Source of the DNA: Dendrophyllia cribrosa
Lineage: Eukaryota; Cnidaria; Anthozoa; Scleractinia; Dendrophylliidae
Direction of reading: 5' to 3'
DNA: 64,000 nt
Assembly (NCBI GenBank): GCA_024195265.1
Contig: JAJLRJ010000009.1
Coordinates: forward strand, 16,627,210 to 16,691,209
Shown here: in pieces, positions 47,021-59,200 of the stretch
How positions within the stretch are numbered: the first letter of the stretch is position 1
Layout: every line of letters begins with the position of its first letter
Translations under genes and position numbers: made by a program
The notes under the pieces: model-generated
What the model saw: the letters and a program-made list of their open reading frames with translations, nothing else
The model's database searches: none
What the model was told of the DNA's origin: nothing

Positions 47021-47364
47021 GGGCTATTATGTGTGCTTACATAAACAAGGTTTAAAATAATGTTAAGATATAATATAGAAAGTAACATCATAATAATCAT
47101 ATTTTATAGTATTCTACATACCCATGGTGTTGAACAAGAATATTGTGTTACGTTAAGAAATTTACATTTGGTTTTGAAAAGAGAGTGACTAAAATTAGCG
47201 ATATTAGATTGCTTGGGATTTGAAGCCAAAAACGCAAACAAACAAAAAAATGGAAAAAAAAAATAGATTCAGACCTTACGGTCAATAATCGAATCCTTCA
47301 ATACACTTAGGTTCACGGTCCAGCAGACCAAGGAAATCGAACCCTTTATATGTTGCTATTCCTT

Positions 47365-47545
47365 ACCAATTCTCTATTTTCGAATTGCCCATAATACACT
47401 TTGTTTACCCCCCAAATTTTGCATAAACTATTGTTTTGAATGGGAGGACTGCATATTCCCAAGAGCATTTCAAAACAATAGTTTATGCAAAATTTGGGGG
47501 GCAAACAAAGTGTATTATGGGCAATTCGAAAATAGAGAATACATG
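47365..47545. mobile_element. Palindromic MITE (TTCGAATTGCCCAT arms)
   Basis: TTCTCTATTTTCGAATTGCC, CATAATACACTTTGTTT, AAATTTTGCATAAACTATTG mirrored exactly; loop ATGGGAGGACTGCATATTCC. A half copy lies at 49115-49210. Confidence 0.85.
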
Positions 47546-48230
47546 ACTTACGTAAGAGCTTACAAAAGGAAATAACAAAGTAGACTTTTACATCAGTGTT
47601 ATTATATTTTATCCTGGAACAATTTCAACCTCTCGCAAGCTCGCAGTTTCTAGAAAAAGAAGTGCGGTCAGTACAGTTGTATCAATCAATAAACAGTTGT
47701 TGTTCGAAGGCACACGCTACTGAGCACTTAGAAAATTTATTTCGATCAATTCATTCCGGTCTGTAACATTCATACGAATTGTTCACGGCTATTAAAATGC
47801 CTCACAATCTCGTATATTAAAGTGGCCCTTTTGTCAAATGAAAACGGGAGTTGCTGAAACTCGCTGGCGTTTGCAAAGGGCCATGTTCACTGAATTGACG
47901 ATACTAAAAAAGCGTTTTTAAGTTACATACTGAAGAACTTGTTTCTTTATGCGTTATTATTATTTTTGGTAATTAGGTGTCAGCGGTTTTCAGTTAAGTA
48001 TGGAAAGTAATTTTGCGATTGCTTTGCGATTGGCTAAAAAAATCTCGTGCCACTTTCTCAACCAATCAGAAGTAAAACCAAAACCCATTGTGAGTCGCTT
48101 GCACGCGTTTTCCCGCGCTTGGCCCCAGCGACATGTATTTGCTTCGAGTTCTGATTGGTCATTAAATTGTCTGCGTCTGTTGTGATTGGACAGAGTGATT
48201 ACTTTGGTTTTGATGTTACAACACTCAATA

Positions 48231-48679
48231 GGCCATTTGCACGATGACGTCATATGACTACAACTACCAGAATCCTTCAGTTTTTTGTTTTGTAGTGCAA
48301 ATTAGGGCTATTGTTATTTATGGATGGGGTTAGTTTCTAGAGAAACTGTGGTGCTGCGTCGGTGGGGGGATGAAACACGAGAATTTAGTTTTATCGACTG
48401 AGTCGATAAGGTAAATTGACCACCGTAAAAAGATTCAAGTAGCTGACGTTTCGAGCGCTAGCCCTTCGTCGGAGCGAATCCGCTCCGACGAAGGGCTAGC
48501 GCTCGAAACGTCAGCTACTTGAATCTTTTTACGGTGGTCAATTTACCTTATCGACTCAGTCGATAAAACTAAATTCTATTGTTATTTAAACCGCACTGGG
48601 ATTACAAAATTTAAATAAGAAAGGAAAAACGAAATGAATTCTGGTAGTTGTAGTCAAATGACGCCATCGTGCAATGGCC
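48231..48679. mobile_element. MITE inserted into M1 copy 3
   Basis: Ends GGCCATTTGCACGATGACGTC and GACGCCATCGTGCAATGGCC, plus inner TGACTACAACTACCAGAATCC/GGAATTC-type mirror, flanked by a TA duplication (48229-48230, 48680-48681). It holds a third layer, the palindrome at 48384-48573. Confidence 0.85.
48384..48573. repeat. Perfect 93-bp-arm palindrome with hammerhead-like arms
   Basis: Arms 48384-48476 and 48481-48573 are exact reverse complements with the 4-bp spacer AATC. Each arm carries GCTCCGACGAAGGGC...GCTCGAAACGTCAGC. This has hammerhead layout (helix I GCT/AGC, core CCGACGA for CTGANGA, helix II GGGC/GCTC, GAAA, then C before the second helix I strand) with one core change (U4 to C). 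It resembles Penelope-like terminal repeats placed head to head. Confidence 0.8.
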
Positions 48680-49114
48680 TATTGATAACTGCTCTAGTAC
48701 CTGATCAGAGCATAGTTAAAAAAGTGCAATGGTTATGAAACCTGAGAAATGTCTTTGTTCAATGTTTTTGTTATCGTTTTTCGGCCTTGACCGTGCACAA
48801 CACAGTAGATGTTGATCTTTTGTTCGAGAAACTGACCAATAGAAATGGTGCTATTAAGTTATTCTGTCATAGCGTGTGATAAAAAAAAATGTGCACCCTC
48901 AAGCAGTTTAAGGCCTGGGTTTAAAGTTTGATCCGAAAATATGGTTGACACTTAATATCTTCGGCTAGATTACCTAAACCAGGTTGAAATTTTCCCTGAA
49001 TGTAAATCTTGACGTCTTCTTCTGCCTTAACGCATACGTTTAGTCAACTGACAAGTCACGTGATCAAAATGTAAAAAATTAAGCAAATCGGCGATATGCC
49101 AGAGAAATTTCTTT

Positions 49115-49210
49115 GTATTCCTTATTTTCGAATTGCCCATTATACAGTTTTTTTGCCCCCAAATTTTGCATAAACTATTGTTTGTAAATGCTCTTGGGAG
49201 GACTGCATGA
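49115..49210. repeat. Half copy of the 47365 MITE
   Basis: TTATTTTCGAATTGCCCATT...CCCCAAATTTTGCATAAACTATTG...CTCTTGGGAGGACTGCAT. Only one arm is present. Confidence 0.75.
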
Positions 49211-49214
49211 ATTT

Positions 49215-50265
49215 TGAGCTTTTCCGATGGCGGATTAACATATCTAACCTTCTACGTTTGGAATGATTGTCCTCGAGTTTTAAAATTACAGTTATAGGTA
49301 ATCAAAGGTTGGATTTTGGACTTAAAAATGACTTTTACCCTCATAAAATTTTTTTGGAGAACAATGGACGATCATTCCAAACGTGAAGGAAATATTATAG
49401 CGTTTTTATTTGATGTTTTCTCTTAAACCCGTCACCAATTCGTCAAATATTTGCTATTTTAAGAAAAAAAAAAGCCATGTGACATGTCACGTGACTTATG
49501 GTAAAGCTTACCATACTTAAAAATGTTAAGGACGATACGACCTTTCCATGTGCCAAATTTCTATTCAGTTCCATGCAATGTGTTAAAGTTATCACGAATG
49601 AACTGTTTTCCCTGATTAAAGCCTTTGACCCAGGCCTTTACTATTTGAGTGGTCAAGTACGGTTCAACATAAATTGTAGCTCCTTTGTTATCGCCATTTA
49701 AGTCTGCAACGTTTCATAACCAGTCTCTCGATTAACTATGATCAGAGTTAGTTATTTCTAAATAAAATTTTAGTTTAAGTAATAGGTAACATGGTTATGG
49801 GAAATTTGAAGGCTTTGTATCTTTTCAGTTTTGGAATATAGGAATTGTTTGGATGTAAATGTTTTCAAAGATAAATAATGCGCAACACATTGGCAAATAA
49901 AATGAGGTGGTGCATAAGGATGTTAAAAGTTAGGCAACGGGGGAGGGGGGAGGGGGGGAAAGGGAATGAAAATATTCGAGAGTGAAAAACATGTTTTGGA
50001 CCAGGCACGACATGATCACCTTCGGATCGAATGGCTCTGGTTGGGGAAATGATTAATTCATGTGAACTGAGGAAAGAAGTCTGACCGCTTCGACGACAAA
50101 ACCCAAAAACCCATGATACTCTGCATGCTGCTGTCCAACCTCCTCTGGGTTGACATGAAGAGGCCCAGAACCCAGTAGTTTACCCTTGGGCTTCAATAAA
50201 TCTGACGTCTAAAATCTTACGCAAATAACATCAAAGTTTGTTCATAAAATAGCACACTTTAACTG
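49215..50265. other. Intergenic stretch without recognised gene
   Basis: Short inverted duplicate around AACGTGAAGG/CCTTCTACGTTTGGAATGAT (49250-49395). A G-rich run at 49938-49965. A 67-codon ORF has no domain. Confidence 0.5.
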
Positions 50266-50269
50266 CAGC

Positions 50270-50420
50270 GATTATGCGGTCACTAATCAAATTCCCGGAA
50301 ATCGCTCCCCGTAGTTACAGTAAACTTGATCTCTATGAAGCGGACCCGTTTACCGTTTAGACTTCCCAAATGGCTAATTTTAAATTTTGTATTTTACCTC
50401 TAGTGAACGGTCACCTAAAC
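50270..50420. repeat. Dispersed 'CGGTCACC' repeat fragment
   Basis: ATGCGGTCACTAATCAAATT...GTAAACTTGATCTC...GGACCCGTTTACCGTTTAGA matches the repeat at 23380-23640. Confidence 0.65.
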
Positions 50421-50823
50421 AAAGTGACTGACTTGCTTCACAAAATTAAGCTACGCGGCCCTAAATCACAGACGACCATGACTGATTTTTTCGTTGTTAA
50501 TAAACTCATGAATCAGAAAAGCGTAAAAGGAGTTAACGCGATGTGTTGGTGTGTGGCAAATTTTCACTCGATCGGCCGTAAACTTGTATAAGTAACTGAT
50601 AAGGCTTCGAGCGGCTGGAAAATTAAATCCGATCTGCGGACTTCGAATGGATTTTTGAAGACTCAGGAAAACGATACAGCACGATAAATGTTTTTAAATT
50701 TGTAGCCTGCGAGCAAGCTCTCGGGCTCGGGGGCTTAAACCAAATCTTGTTTCGCAAACGGTGAATTAAAAAAAAAAACATGTCTTAGCGTTTGAGATAG
50801 AGAGACTAACGCAATGCTTAGCA

Positions 50824-51291
50824 CCCGGGGGGGCGGGGGGGGGGGGGGGGTACTCAACAAAGTTTTGTACGGGGTGCTCCGCCCTGAGGTCCAAACCCTT
50901 ACCCTTTGATATACCGTTTTTGACAGAAAAGGTACCCCTTTCATATACCTTTCATTGAAAATGGTACCACTTTCATATACCTTTCATTAAAAATGGTACC
51001 CCTTTCATATAGCCTTTACGTGTGTCTGTTTGATATATTTGGAAAGGTTCTTTTTATAATACTTAAATGGCAGTTTTCCCTACCTTTATTATGCTTCAAC
51101 TCGTGTTTTCGCTACCGTTTCCTATTCTTCGTGAAATCCCTACCCTTTCACATACTTCAACTCGTGAAATGCCGACCCTTTCATATACCTCCAGCCTCAA
51201 AAAGGTACCCCTTTCGGACGGAGCATCCCCGTATAGCCCATTATAGGGAGTACCTCCCCCTCCCCCCCCCCCCCCCCCCCGGGGGCTTAGC
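50824..51291. mobile_element. Poly-G/poly-C-bounded element, second member
   Basis: CCCGGGGGGGCGG...GGTACTCAAC at left, GGGAGTACCTCCCC...CCCGGGGG at right. Internal repeated ACCCCTTTCATATACCTTTCA units. Confidence 0.78.
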
Positions 51292-51584
51292 ATTTTCCGT
51301 CACTTTCGGAAATTACTAGAAAGGCCCCAAAATTAACGTAACTTCCGGGTAGCCGTCACTTTCAGGAAGCTTGTGTGCTAATTAGAAAGCTCCAAAAAAT
51401 ATGACAGTAAACAGTCAAATACATTAACGTCACTAAAGAAAAACTATACGAAACCTGTTTTTTGTGTAACTTTTCTGTAATTGTATCGATTAATCAAAGC
51501 TTGTTTCCTATACAAGAAGTATTTTTTTAAGTTTACTGGCATGAGCAGTGAAAGAAAGGGGAGGGGCTATTATTCGAGGAAATA

Positions 51585-51976
51585 CGGTACATTAAAAATG
51601 GGGAAGTATCATGGGGATTTGGTGTCCTTTTAAAAAATCAAAAAATGTTATTGTATGATCAGAAACCGAAAAATAAAGTTCCAGTGGTGTGATAAATTAT
51701 TACAAAATATATCAAAACTGTCGATTAGTGTCTCTGGTCATAGACGGACCGGTCCAATGAAATACAACTTGAAAAAAATTAGCCTAATGTTTTTCAAGTT
51801 ACCACATTTTCGTCTCCAAATGGGCTAGAACAGATCATAATCTTTCTCCCATTCAAGAATTGGTTGATTTCACTCTCTTGGTGTTTTTTAAAGTATTATT
51901 TTGTAAATAAGTAAAGGTATTATAAAATGGCTTTGAGCAAAAAACATCAAAATTCCCGTGATACTTCTCCTTTAAG
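51585..51976. mobile_element. Imperfect TIR element (GGGAAGTATCATGGGG ends)
   Basis: Left TTAAAAATGGGGAAGTATCATGGGGA, right TTCCCGTGATACTTCTCCTTTAA, TTAA-like ends. No ORF of note. Confidence 0.55.
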
Positions 51977-52003
51977 GTACTTGCCCAGGGCATATTTGTC
52001 GTA

Positions 52004-53180
52004 AGATAAACTGCAAGACTGATCTGACTACGTAACGTATGTAGTTAGCAGCATTATCGTTTGCGGTCCTTTGCATTTTATTTGTTTCTGTGTAGTTATT
52101 TTGGGATCGTAGGTCTTTATAGATCCGATATGCTGTGTTTTAGTCTTTTAGCATGGTTTTGTCCATGCGTTTATATGATAGATTGGCTTTGTCCATCTTC
52201 ATATTTCTTTGCAAGACACCATTGTGACATCTTTGGGGTTTCCTGTTACCCGGAACACGTGATGTGGCGCGCGTGATTCGGGTGACAGGCGAGTTCCAAA
52301 GTACGAAGCTTGATATGCAGAAACGATGTGCTAGGCTGATTCTAGATGCTGATACTCATGAAAACTCAGTCAACAAGCTTTTTAATAAATTAAATTGGCT
52401 ACCTATAGATGACATCATACGTATTAGGAAGCTCTATATGCTACATAAAATAAATAAAGGACACTGTCCGTCATATTTTAATAAATACATTGAATATGTA
52501 AGTTATACTCATGATCACAATACAAGATCTGCTTCCAATAATAACATAACAACACCAGCTTGTAATAGGAACTCTGGCCTTAGAACGTTTCACTCAAGCG
52601 CCTGTCGTTTGTGGAATGCTCTTGGTCACAAATATGGGTCGATCTCCCACACCAATTTTAAAAAATACTTATTTAATCTTAATCTCAGTAGGAATTCCTC
52701 TATTGATCATTTTAAGATTTATAAAACTTATTAATTTCATCACTGATTTCATATGTAGTTAACTAATCCATGTTAGTAGATTGTTTAGTTAATTAATTAA
52801 TTATTACGGTATATTAGTCTTATTGTAGAAGGGCCATTATGAAAACTACTGGGTGACCAGTATATTATTATTATATGGTGTACGGGTCATTGTGTAATCT
52901 AATTGCGCCTGCATTTTCGCAGTCGTCTTTAGGTTTACGCTACGCCGAGCTGACGAGTTCCAATAAGAACGAAACAGCTGTCCCCAGCTGCAACCCTACT
53001 TCATCGGTTTCTGTCGTATTGGTGTCTTGCAAAGTTTACCTTTTTACGTAGTCAGATCAGCCTTGCAGTTTATCTTGTGTTTATCATTTTGGCTGATTAG
53101 GTCTCTCGCAGATCCTACGTATGTTGTTAGCAGCATTATCGTTTGCGGTCCTTTGCATTTTATTTGTTTCTATATTTGTC
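52004..53180. mobile_element. Composite segment with inverted and direct terminal duplicates
   Basis: AGATAAACTGCAAGACTGATCTGACTACGTAA at 52004 is mirrored by TTTACGTAGTCAGATCAGCC, TTGCAGTTTATCTTGTG at 53042-53078, and CAGCATTATCGTTTGCGGTCC appears directly at both 52045 and 53130. The non-LTR tail lies between. Confidence 0.65.
52264..52734 (+). pseudogene. Non-LTR retrotransposon C-terminal fragment (156 codons)
   Basis: Text MQKRCARLILDADTHENSVN, then LFNKLNWLPIDDIIRIRKLY, PSYFNKYIEYV, HDHNTRSASN, CRLWNALG is the conserved tail that follows the RT in animal L2/CR1/RTE-like elements (QKRAAR-IL, L-WLP, HNTRSA, LWN-LP). The RT palm with its catalytic aspartates is absent, so it is 5'-truncated. 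Confidence 0.85.
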
Positions 53181-53252
53181 TCGTCTCTCTGGGAACTTGA
53201 GTAGCATTATTGCAAGCAAAATTTACCGAGAAAAATGTTGATTTATTTTTTT

Positions 53253-55258
53253 AAAGGAGAAGTTCACTCCAGGGGGCACTTTTATTTTCTTTCCACTAAT
53301 AAAAAGTACATATAGAGATGGGATGCTGACCAAAGTTTCAGCTCCTAAAGAGCTTCCAATCCCAATTAAATCCTTGTCCAAAGTAGCCCAAAAATCATTT
53401 TGAATGCCGCCATTTTTTTACCATATTTAGCAGCCTGGCCTTGAAATGTGACGTCATTCCGTCCAACTTGAAGTGACTCGTTTTGTTTAATATACTGAAA
53501 TCATGGATTAAGAGGGTTATCAAGGGTCCTGACCGCATTTCACGAAATTCACCGGAATTTTTCTGCCCGTTAATAATTTATGTTTCAGCCCAAAGTTTTT
53601 CTTTTCTCGAAGCAGAATGAGTTATTTTATATCGACCGGATTTTTTTTTACCACATCACAGCAACGAACCGGCAACCCGGTTTTCAAGAAAATAATTCTT
53701 TACTCCTTAACAAAACGAAGGAAAACTTTTGAGACGGGAAAGGAAAAGGTAAATTCAATCAAACTTAATCTAGCTTTCAACGACGTTTGTAGCGTGAAAG
53801 TTTTCTGAACAGCGGCGCAAGTAGGTTAAGACTGAAATTGTATTTCGAGCCATGAATTTTATTTGGCTTCGGGGATTTTTTTTTATATACGGTCGGATTT
53901 GTGGGAGTAAGTTGACTGTGAATTAAACTGAACAAAACTTTGTAATCAATTTTTTTGTACAAGTACAATTCCTTCCCAGCCGGTTGTCAAATGTACATAG
54001 TTATTCGAACTGTTTGAAATATCATTGTTTTCCTGTTTCGCTTCCCGGTGTTTTTCTTGTAACGTAAATAACAGGAATCACAACTTTCAGCAGTGACTTA
54101 GTTTGAAAGAAAACTCCACTAGCAAACTGAACATAGAAATATATTTCTTCCAATAATATGTGCTTCACATCAGTCTCAATGAAGTAGTCTTTGTGGTTAT
54201 TATTTTCAGTGCGTGTTAAAATATTTTGACCTTGTCCAATTCTATGCCTCTATGCAAATTTTTGCGTTGAAACGCGACACGCACGCTGCTGTGCAGTTTT
54301 TTTTAGCTATTTCTGTCGAATGATAAATTTGGTAATACATGCTCACATTTAGCTTATTCCCGTTTGCGAAATATATTATGAGAAGCAAAAGACTTCCATC
54401 ATCACCTTATCGCTGAAATTTGCTTTGGAATCGTTATCAATCCTTATTAATTCAATAACAGGAATCGGAATAAAATAAAAGCGTCGGAAAGCGTTAGCGA
54501 TGCATGCTAATTTCAGAAAAAAAAAGAACATTTAAAAGCTTGTGAAAGAAGAAATTGATTTGAAACATCTCTCACCTCATTCTGTACCGAAGACCTAAAC
54601 AAATCGATCTGTGTATAAAAAACGCCGAAGTTAAATAAATATATAATTATATTAATTGAGAAACTATTTCAGTCCTTTCCAGTTTGTGCCGGTGTTAAAT
54701 CTCACATCGCTTCAAAGTCCCTTATAAGCCGGATTAATTTTTATTGAATTTACCTTTTCCTTTCCCATCTCTAATGTTTTCTTCTTCTTCTGTGTGTCTG
54801 CGATAGAGCGAAGAATTATTGTCTGATAAAGATCATGTACATGTACGATGCCGCGATGAGTTAAATAAACTCGGGCCCGTATAAAATCTCAGTAAGATAA
54901 CTCATACTCTTTCGAGAAAAGAAATTTCGGGTCTTAACGGGCAGAAAAATTCTGATGAATTTCGAGAAATGCGGCCGGGACGCTTGATAACCCTCTTAAT
55001 CCATGATTTCAGTATAGTAAACAAAACGATTCACTTCAAGTTGGACGGAATGACGTCACATTTCAAGGCCAGGCTGCTAAACATGGTTAAAAAATGGCGG
55101 CGTTCAAAATGATTTTTGGGCTACTTTGGACAAGGATTTAATTGGGATTGGAAGCTCTTTAGAAGCTAAAACTTTGCTCAGCATCCTATCTCTAAATGTA
55201 TTTTTTATTAGTGGAAAGAAAAAAAGAGTACTTTCTGGAGTGAACTTCTCCTTTAACC
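53253..55258. mobile_element. 2.0-kb non-autonomous transposon with long TIRs
   Basis: Left TTAAAGGAGAAGTTCACTCC, right GGAGTGAACTTCTCCTTTAA. The arms stay complementary for at least 330 bp (CTGACCGCATTTCACGAAATTC / GAATTTCGAGAAATGCGGCC), ending at TTAA-like sites. The central 1.3 kb has no transposase. Confidence 0.85.
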
Positions 55259-55584
55259 AAATTTTCCAATAACTTTGCATATATTAATGCAACTCAAGTT
55301 CCCAACTACACGATTGTGCCAATTGGCTGTCGAAACGCATTGCTGAAAACAGAATCGAAAAATATTAAAATCCGAATGGGAAAAACGCGTTTTTGTGATT
55401 TCATTATTTGGTAATTCCCTGATTGACAGCTGTCAAACTCCCTCAACTGTTGACTTGACAGGTCAAAATTATACTAAAAGAATGTTTTCAATCCTCAAAA
55501 TCAGTTGCTTTTCGTTTGAATTTGCTAGCACAACTCAGTTCTGCTATGGAAACAATTAAAAAAACTATATTTTGGAATTTACAA

Positions 55585-55619
55585 TTCACTGAAGAAGGGC
55601 CAAGCCCAAAACGTCTGAA
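55585..55619 (+). ncRNA. Degenerate hammerhead-like motif
   Basis: Plus strand, in order: TTCA (helix I), CTGAAGA (core CTGANGA), extra A, helix II GGGC-CAA-GCCC, AAAA where GAAA is expected, AC/GT helix III, C, TGAA (helix I, complementary to TTCA). One core G is changed to A, so probably inactive. No Penelope protein is nearby; likely a solo terminal repeat. Confidence 0.4.
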
Positions 55620-56027
55620 AACTTTCAAATTTTCGGCACTTTTCTACATTAACATTTCCCATTATATTTTGAATGTCCCACCAAAGGGTCATGTGACCTA
55701 ATTCAACCAATCAGAATGCTCAAAGTGGTCAAAAGGCCAAATTTTGAATGTCCGTATCTTCTGAATGATTTAAGATATTGACCTAAAATTTTGGATTTTA
55801 AAATTAGACATCAGGATGCTTACTGAGACATTTTTTGGAGATATTCAGAGAGGACAAAAATACTCAAAAATTTCGGTTCGGAAATCAAACGGATATGCTC
55901 GCTTGTCACGCGGTCGTCACGCTCGAATTAGAACACGCATGCTCATAGAGTATCTTGTGTGAAAATCGCGCGCGTTTCTACCGTAAGTTTATAGGATTCC
56001 AACGAACATTTTTGTAACACCTTTAAA

Positions 56028-56221
56028 ATGTCTTTTAATTCAACTAAAGCGTTGGAAATAGCCAAATATTTCGCACAAGACATTGAAGACCCTATTAATC
56101 TGATACCGGTATTATTGGTGCTGTTCTGTTTCGTTTGGAGTGGTTTTCCGCGTGGTAAACATTCCGCACTTGCTTGGTGGGCACTTGTCAATGGCTGTAT
56201 AATTCACTGCTGGATGGACGG
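56028..56221 (+). CDS. EBP-like exon 1
   Basis: Residues 1-65. ATG in AAAATGT context. TM1 (LIPVLLVLFCFVW) and start of TM2 with the catalytic-type histidine (NGCIIHCWMDG). Donor GACGG|GTAAGT, phase 2. Confidence 0.9.
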
Positions 56222-59200
56222 GTAAGTTCTTAACTAGCTTTATTAATCTTGTTTGCTTTTAAGAACATTTTACACAAAAGAAGTTTGTCTGATGTTTGTA
56301 TGCAAATGTGAATGGATAAATAAGATTGAATGGCTCAGAAATAATAAGACTCGAAGACCTCAAATCTTAAGCTTAAGCTTATGTACAAGCTTAAACAGCG
56401 ATCAATATTGGCAGGTGCACTTTATAAACTTAAGTTCATGCATGTAAATTAAGCTTATAACTTGTATTAACGTCTAGATGTTTTCAAAACTTGACCAACG
56501 AAAAACGCTAGGTGAAAGAAGAATACTGTTTTCATTCGGCAAAGCTAGGAACATACCCCCAACCCCCCACCCCCCACCCCAAGGTGTACTACTAAAGTTT
56601 TAAGGTGTGTCAAGCCTGTTTATTGTTTATTTTCTTCCCATTTTTAGACCACACTCTTAAAAATACTCCCTTCATGTACACGACTGGCCAAATATGCCCA
56701 TTTCAGGCAAAGTTTTAAAATTCTATACCCATATCAGACGATTATTTAAATATAATTGGTTTTCACATGACGTCACTGATAAAAATTCAAAAATCTAAAG
56801 TGTATGTCCTACAAAGCTGTTTCTAACATGGTATGTGGATACTTTTTACGAAAAGTTTCAGGTTTTAACAATGTTTTGCTTCCGATTTTAATAAAGGTTT
56901 TAAATGTATCACACAATTCGTCACGCTTTTTCAGATAAGCCGTGAAAATAAAGAAAATTGAATCAGCTGAAAGTTATTTTTTGCATTATAAATGCTTATA
57001 AGCCAATTTAATGGAACTTATAGCAAATACAAAACTTTGTGATTTGATTTTTGGTGTAATAAAGACTTTGAATTTTTGGCCCCGATGTTGGTGCCCGAGT
57101 GGGGCACCAAGATGGCCTCTCTATACATGTACATTTCTTATGAAAACTGTCTAATACTAGTTCACCTATAACTCTTGAACAAAATGCTTTTTCGCTTCAA
57201 AATTTGGCCCAGATTATGTAGTTTTAACCCTTTCACACTCAGAGTCAATAATGGAGACATGTAGCGTAGTTCTAACTTTTGAGTCTGTGGATGAAATCCC
57301 ATGGTGTGACCATTCAAATGAAACCTCTTCGGCAGTACTTTTGCATGGTGCAATTTGTTTCTCAATATTTTGCAAAATGAAATTTGGGATTTTTTAAACT
57401 CTTTCAATTCCATAAACATTTTGGAATCAAAATCTGTTGTTTAATGCTTCTGAATTTCGATATGACTTATTCTCTAAGTGAAAACCAAGAATTGTCTCAA
57501 AACCTGTTTCCTAAGGCTTGCACATACCTATAGCTCACCAGGGAAATTTGCATGTGTATGCGTGCATCTTCTGAACCCCAGGAGTATTCCCTTATATGGG
57601 GATGTGCCACTAGAGAGGGTATGGTTTTTGGCCTTTTTGTCCTGAACAGGTAATTTAACACGAGTCTGTCCTAAACAGGGTATGAATCTGTCCTAATTGT
57701 AAACTGGGTATGGTTCCAGTTATGGCTCCTTTGTCCTAGACAGGATCCTAAAATAGCAGGGTTTTTAATCCTATACAGGATAGGTTTTTTTGTCCTTAAC
57801 AGGGTCCGGGTTTATTCCCAAATATTGGTCGTGTAACCCCCCACCCCCAATCCCTCGGTACTGAACATGACCAATGAAGGGAGATGGCTATGGTAGAGGT
57901 GTGACCGCCACACCGCAATTTTACAAATTATTTCACACAAAAATTATCTTTTTATTGTTCATTTTCATTTCACTTTGCTGATGTCACTGCTTTGACACCA
58001 TGTCATTCGTCAGAATTTACCCTAACAGAGCCTCATTACAAGTAACTGATAAAATTTGTTGTCATTCATTTAGGTTGGTTGGCACTTTTGCTCGTGGACC
58101 AAAGTGGATGGTCATTGAATACGGCAAGCTAGATGCTCGTTACTGGCCCACTAAGGATCCCCTTGTCATGTCTATTTCCTTTTTGGAGCTCGGTGTTATG
58201 GGGCCCCTTTGTATTCTCTGGTATGTCTTATAGATGAGTACATACATTGTACAGTTGAACCTCTCTAATACGGACACCGAAGGGACAGAGCAAAGTGTCC
58301 GTATTAGAGAGGTGTCCGTATTATAGTGGTCACCACGATGACGTCACTTTTAAGTCTCCACTGACAGTTTTTGTTCAGTAACTAAAAACAGGCCCACACT
58401 CGTCTTTTAACTGCATCTAAATTGATTAATATACAACACTGAGACACTGTCTATCAGTAGTGTACTACAGTACATTGTAAAATTCTCAGCTACATAAGGT
58501 ATACGAATCACTTTTAAAACGAAACGAACTACAACGCAATGCTGCATGTGAAAAAGTAATATATTAAAGTACAATTCTGAAAACGTCTTTCGATTTAGCA
58601 AATTTCCACCGGTTTTCTGTGGTGTGGACTCTTATTTACCATGATTTATGTCATCGCCAATCTGACCAATTTCTGTAAATCAGTGGAAGCCAGTCTGGAT
58701 CTCAGCGCCTAACAAGTGACCATTTTTTCTGTTCGTAAGGGTCAAATCACCAAGTTTACCAAGTTTGAGTGTTTTTTTCATTCCTCAGGTACCAATCCAT
58801 TGTCAAGGATTTTTGGTGGCGTCATTTTATGTCCATTTTAGTGTCTACCTTTCAGATCACTGGTTGTATCCTGTATTGTGGTTCAGAGGCTTATGATGGC
58901 TTCAAACATGTTCCCCTGGTAAGCTCAGTAATGCAATTTAGCACAGTTGTTATTACATCAAAATTCAAGAAAAACCCCATTTTTCATTTTGTAAAATACT
59001 GAAAAAAAAAATGGTACCATGCAAAAGTGTTACCAAGGAGGTTTCATTTGAATGGTCACACCATGGGATTTGTGAACAGCCTCAAAAATTAGAACTACAC
59101 TGCATGTCTCCATTATTGACTCTGAGTGAAGGCGTTAAATAATAAAACATAATAACATTATTATATAATTATTACTAGCAGTAATCAGGGATTATTAAGT

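Larger units (their letters stand above)
47975..48697. mobile_element. MITE family M1, copy 3, split by a second MITE
   Basis: Left part 47975-48230 (CAGCGGTTTTCAGTTAAGT ... ACACTCAA), right stub TTGATAACTGCTCTA after 48681. The break is at TA, filled by 48231-48679. Confidence 0.8.
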
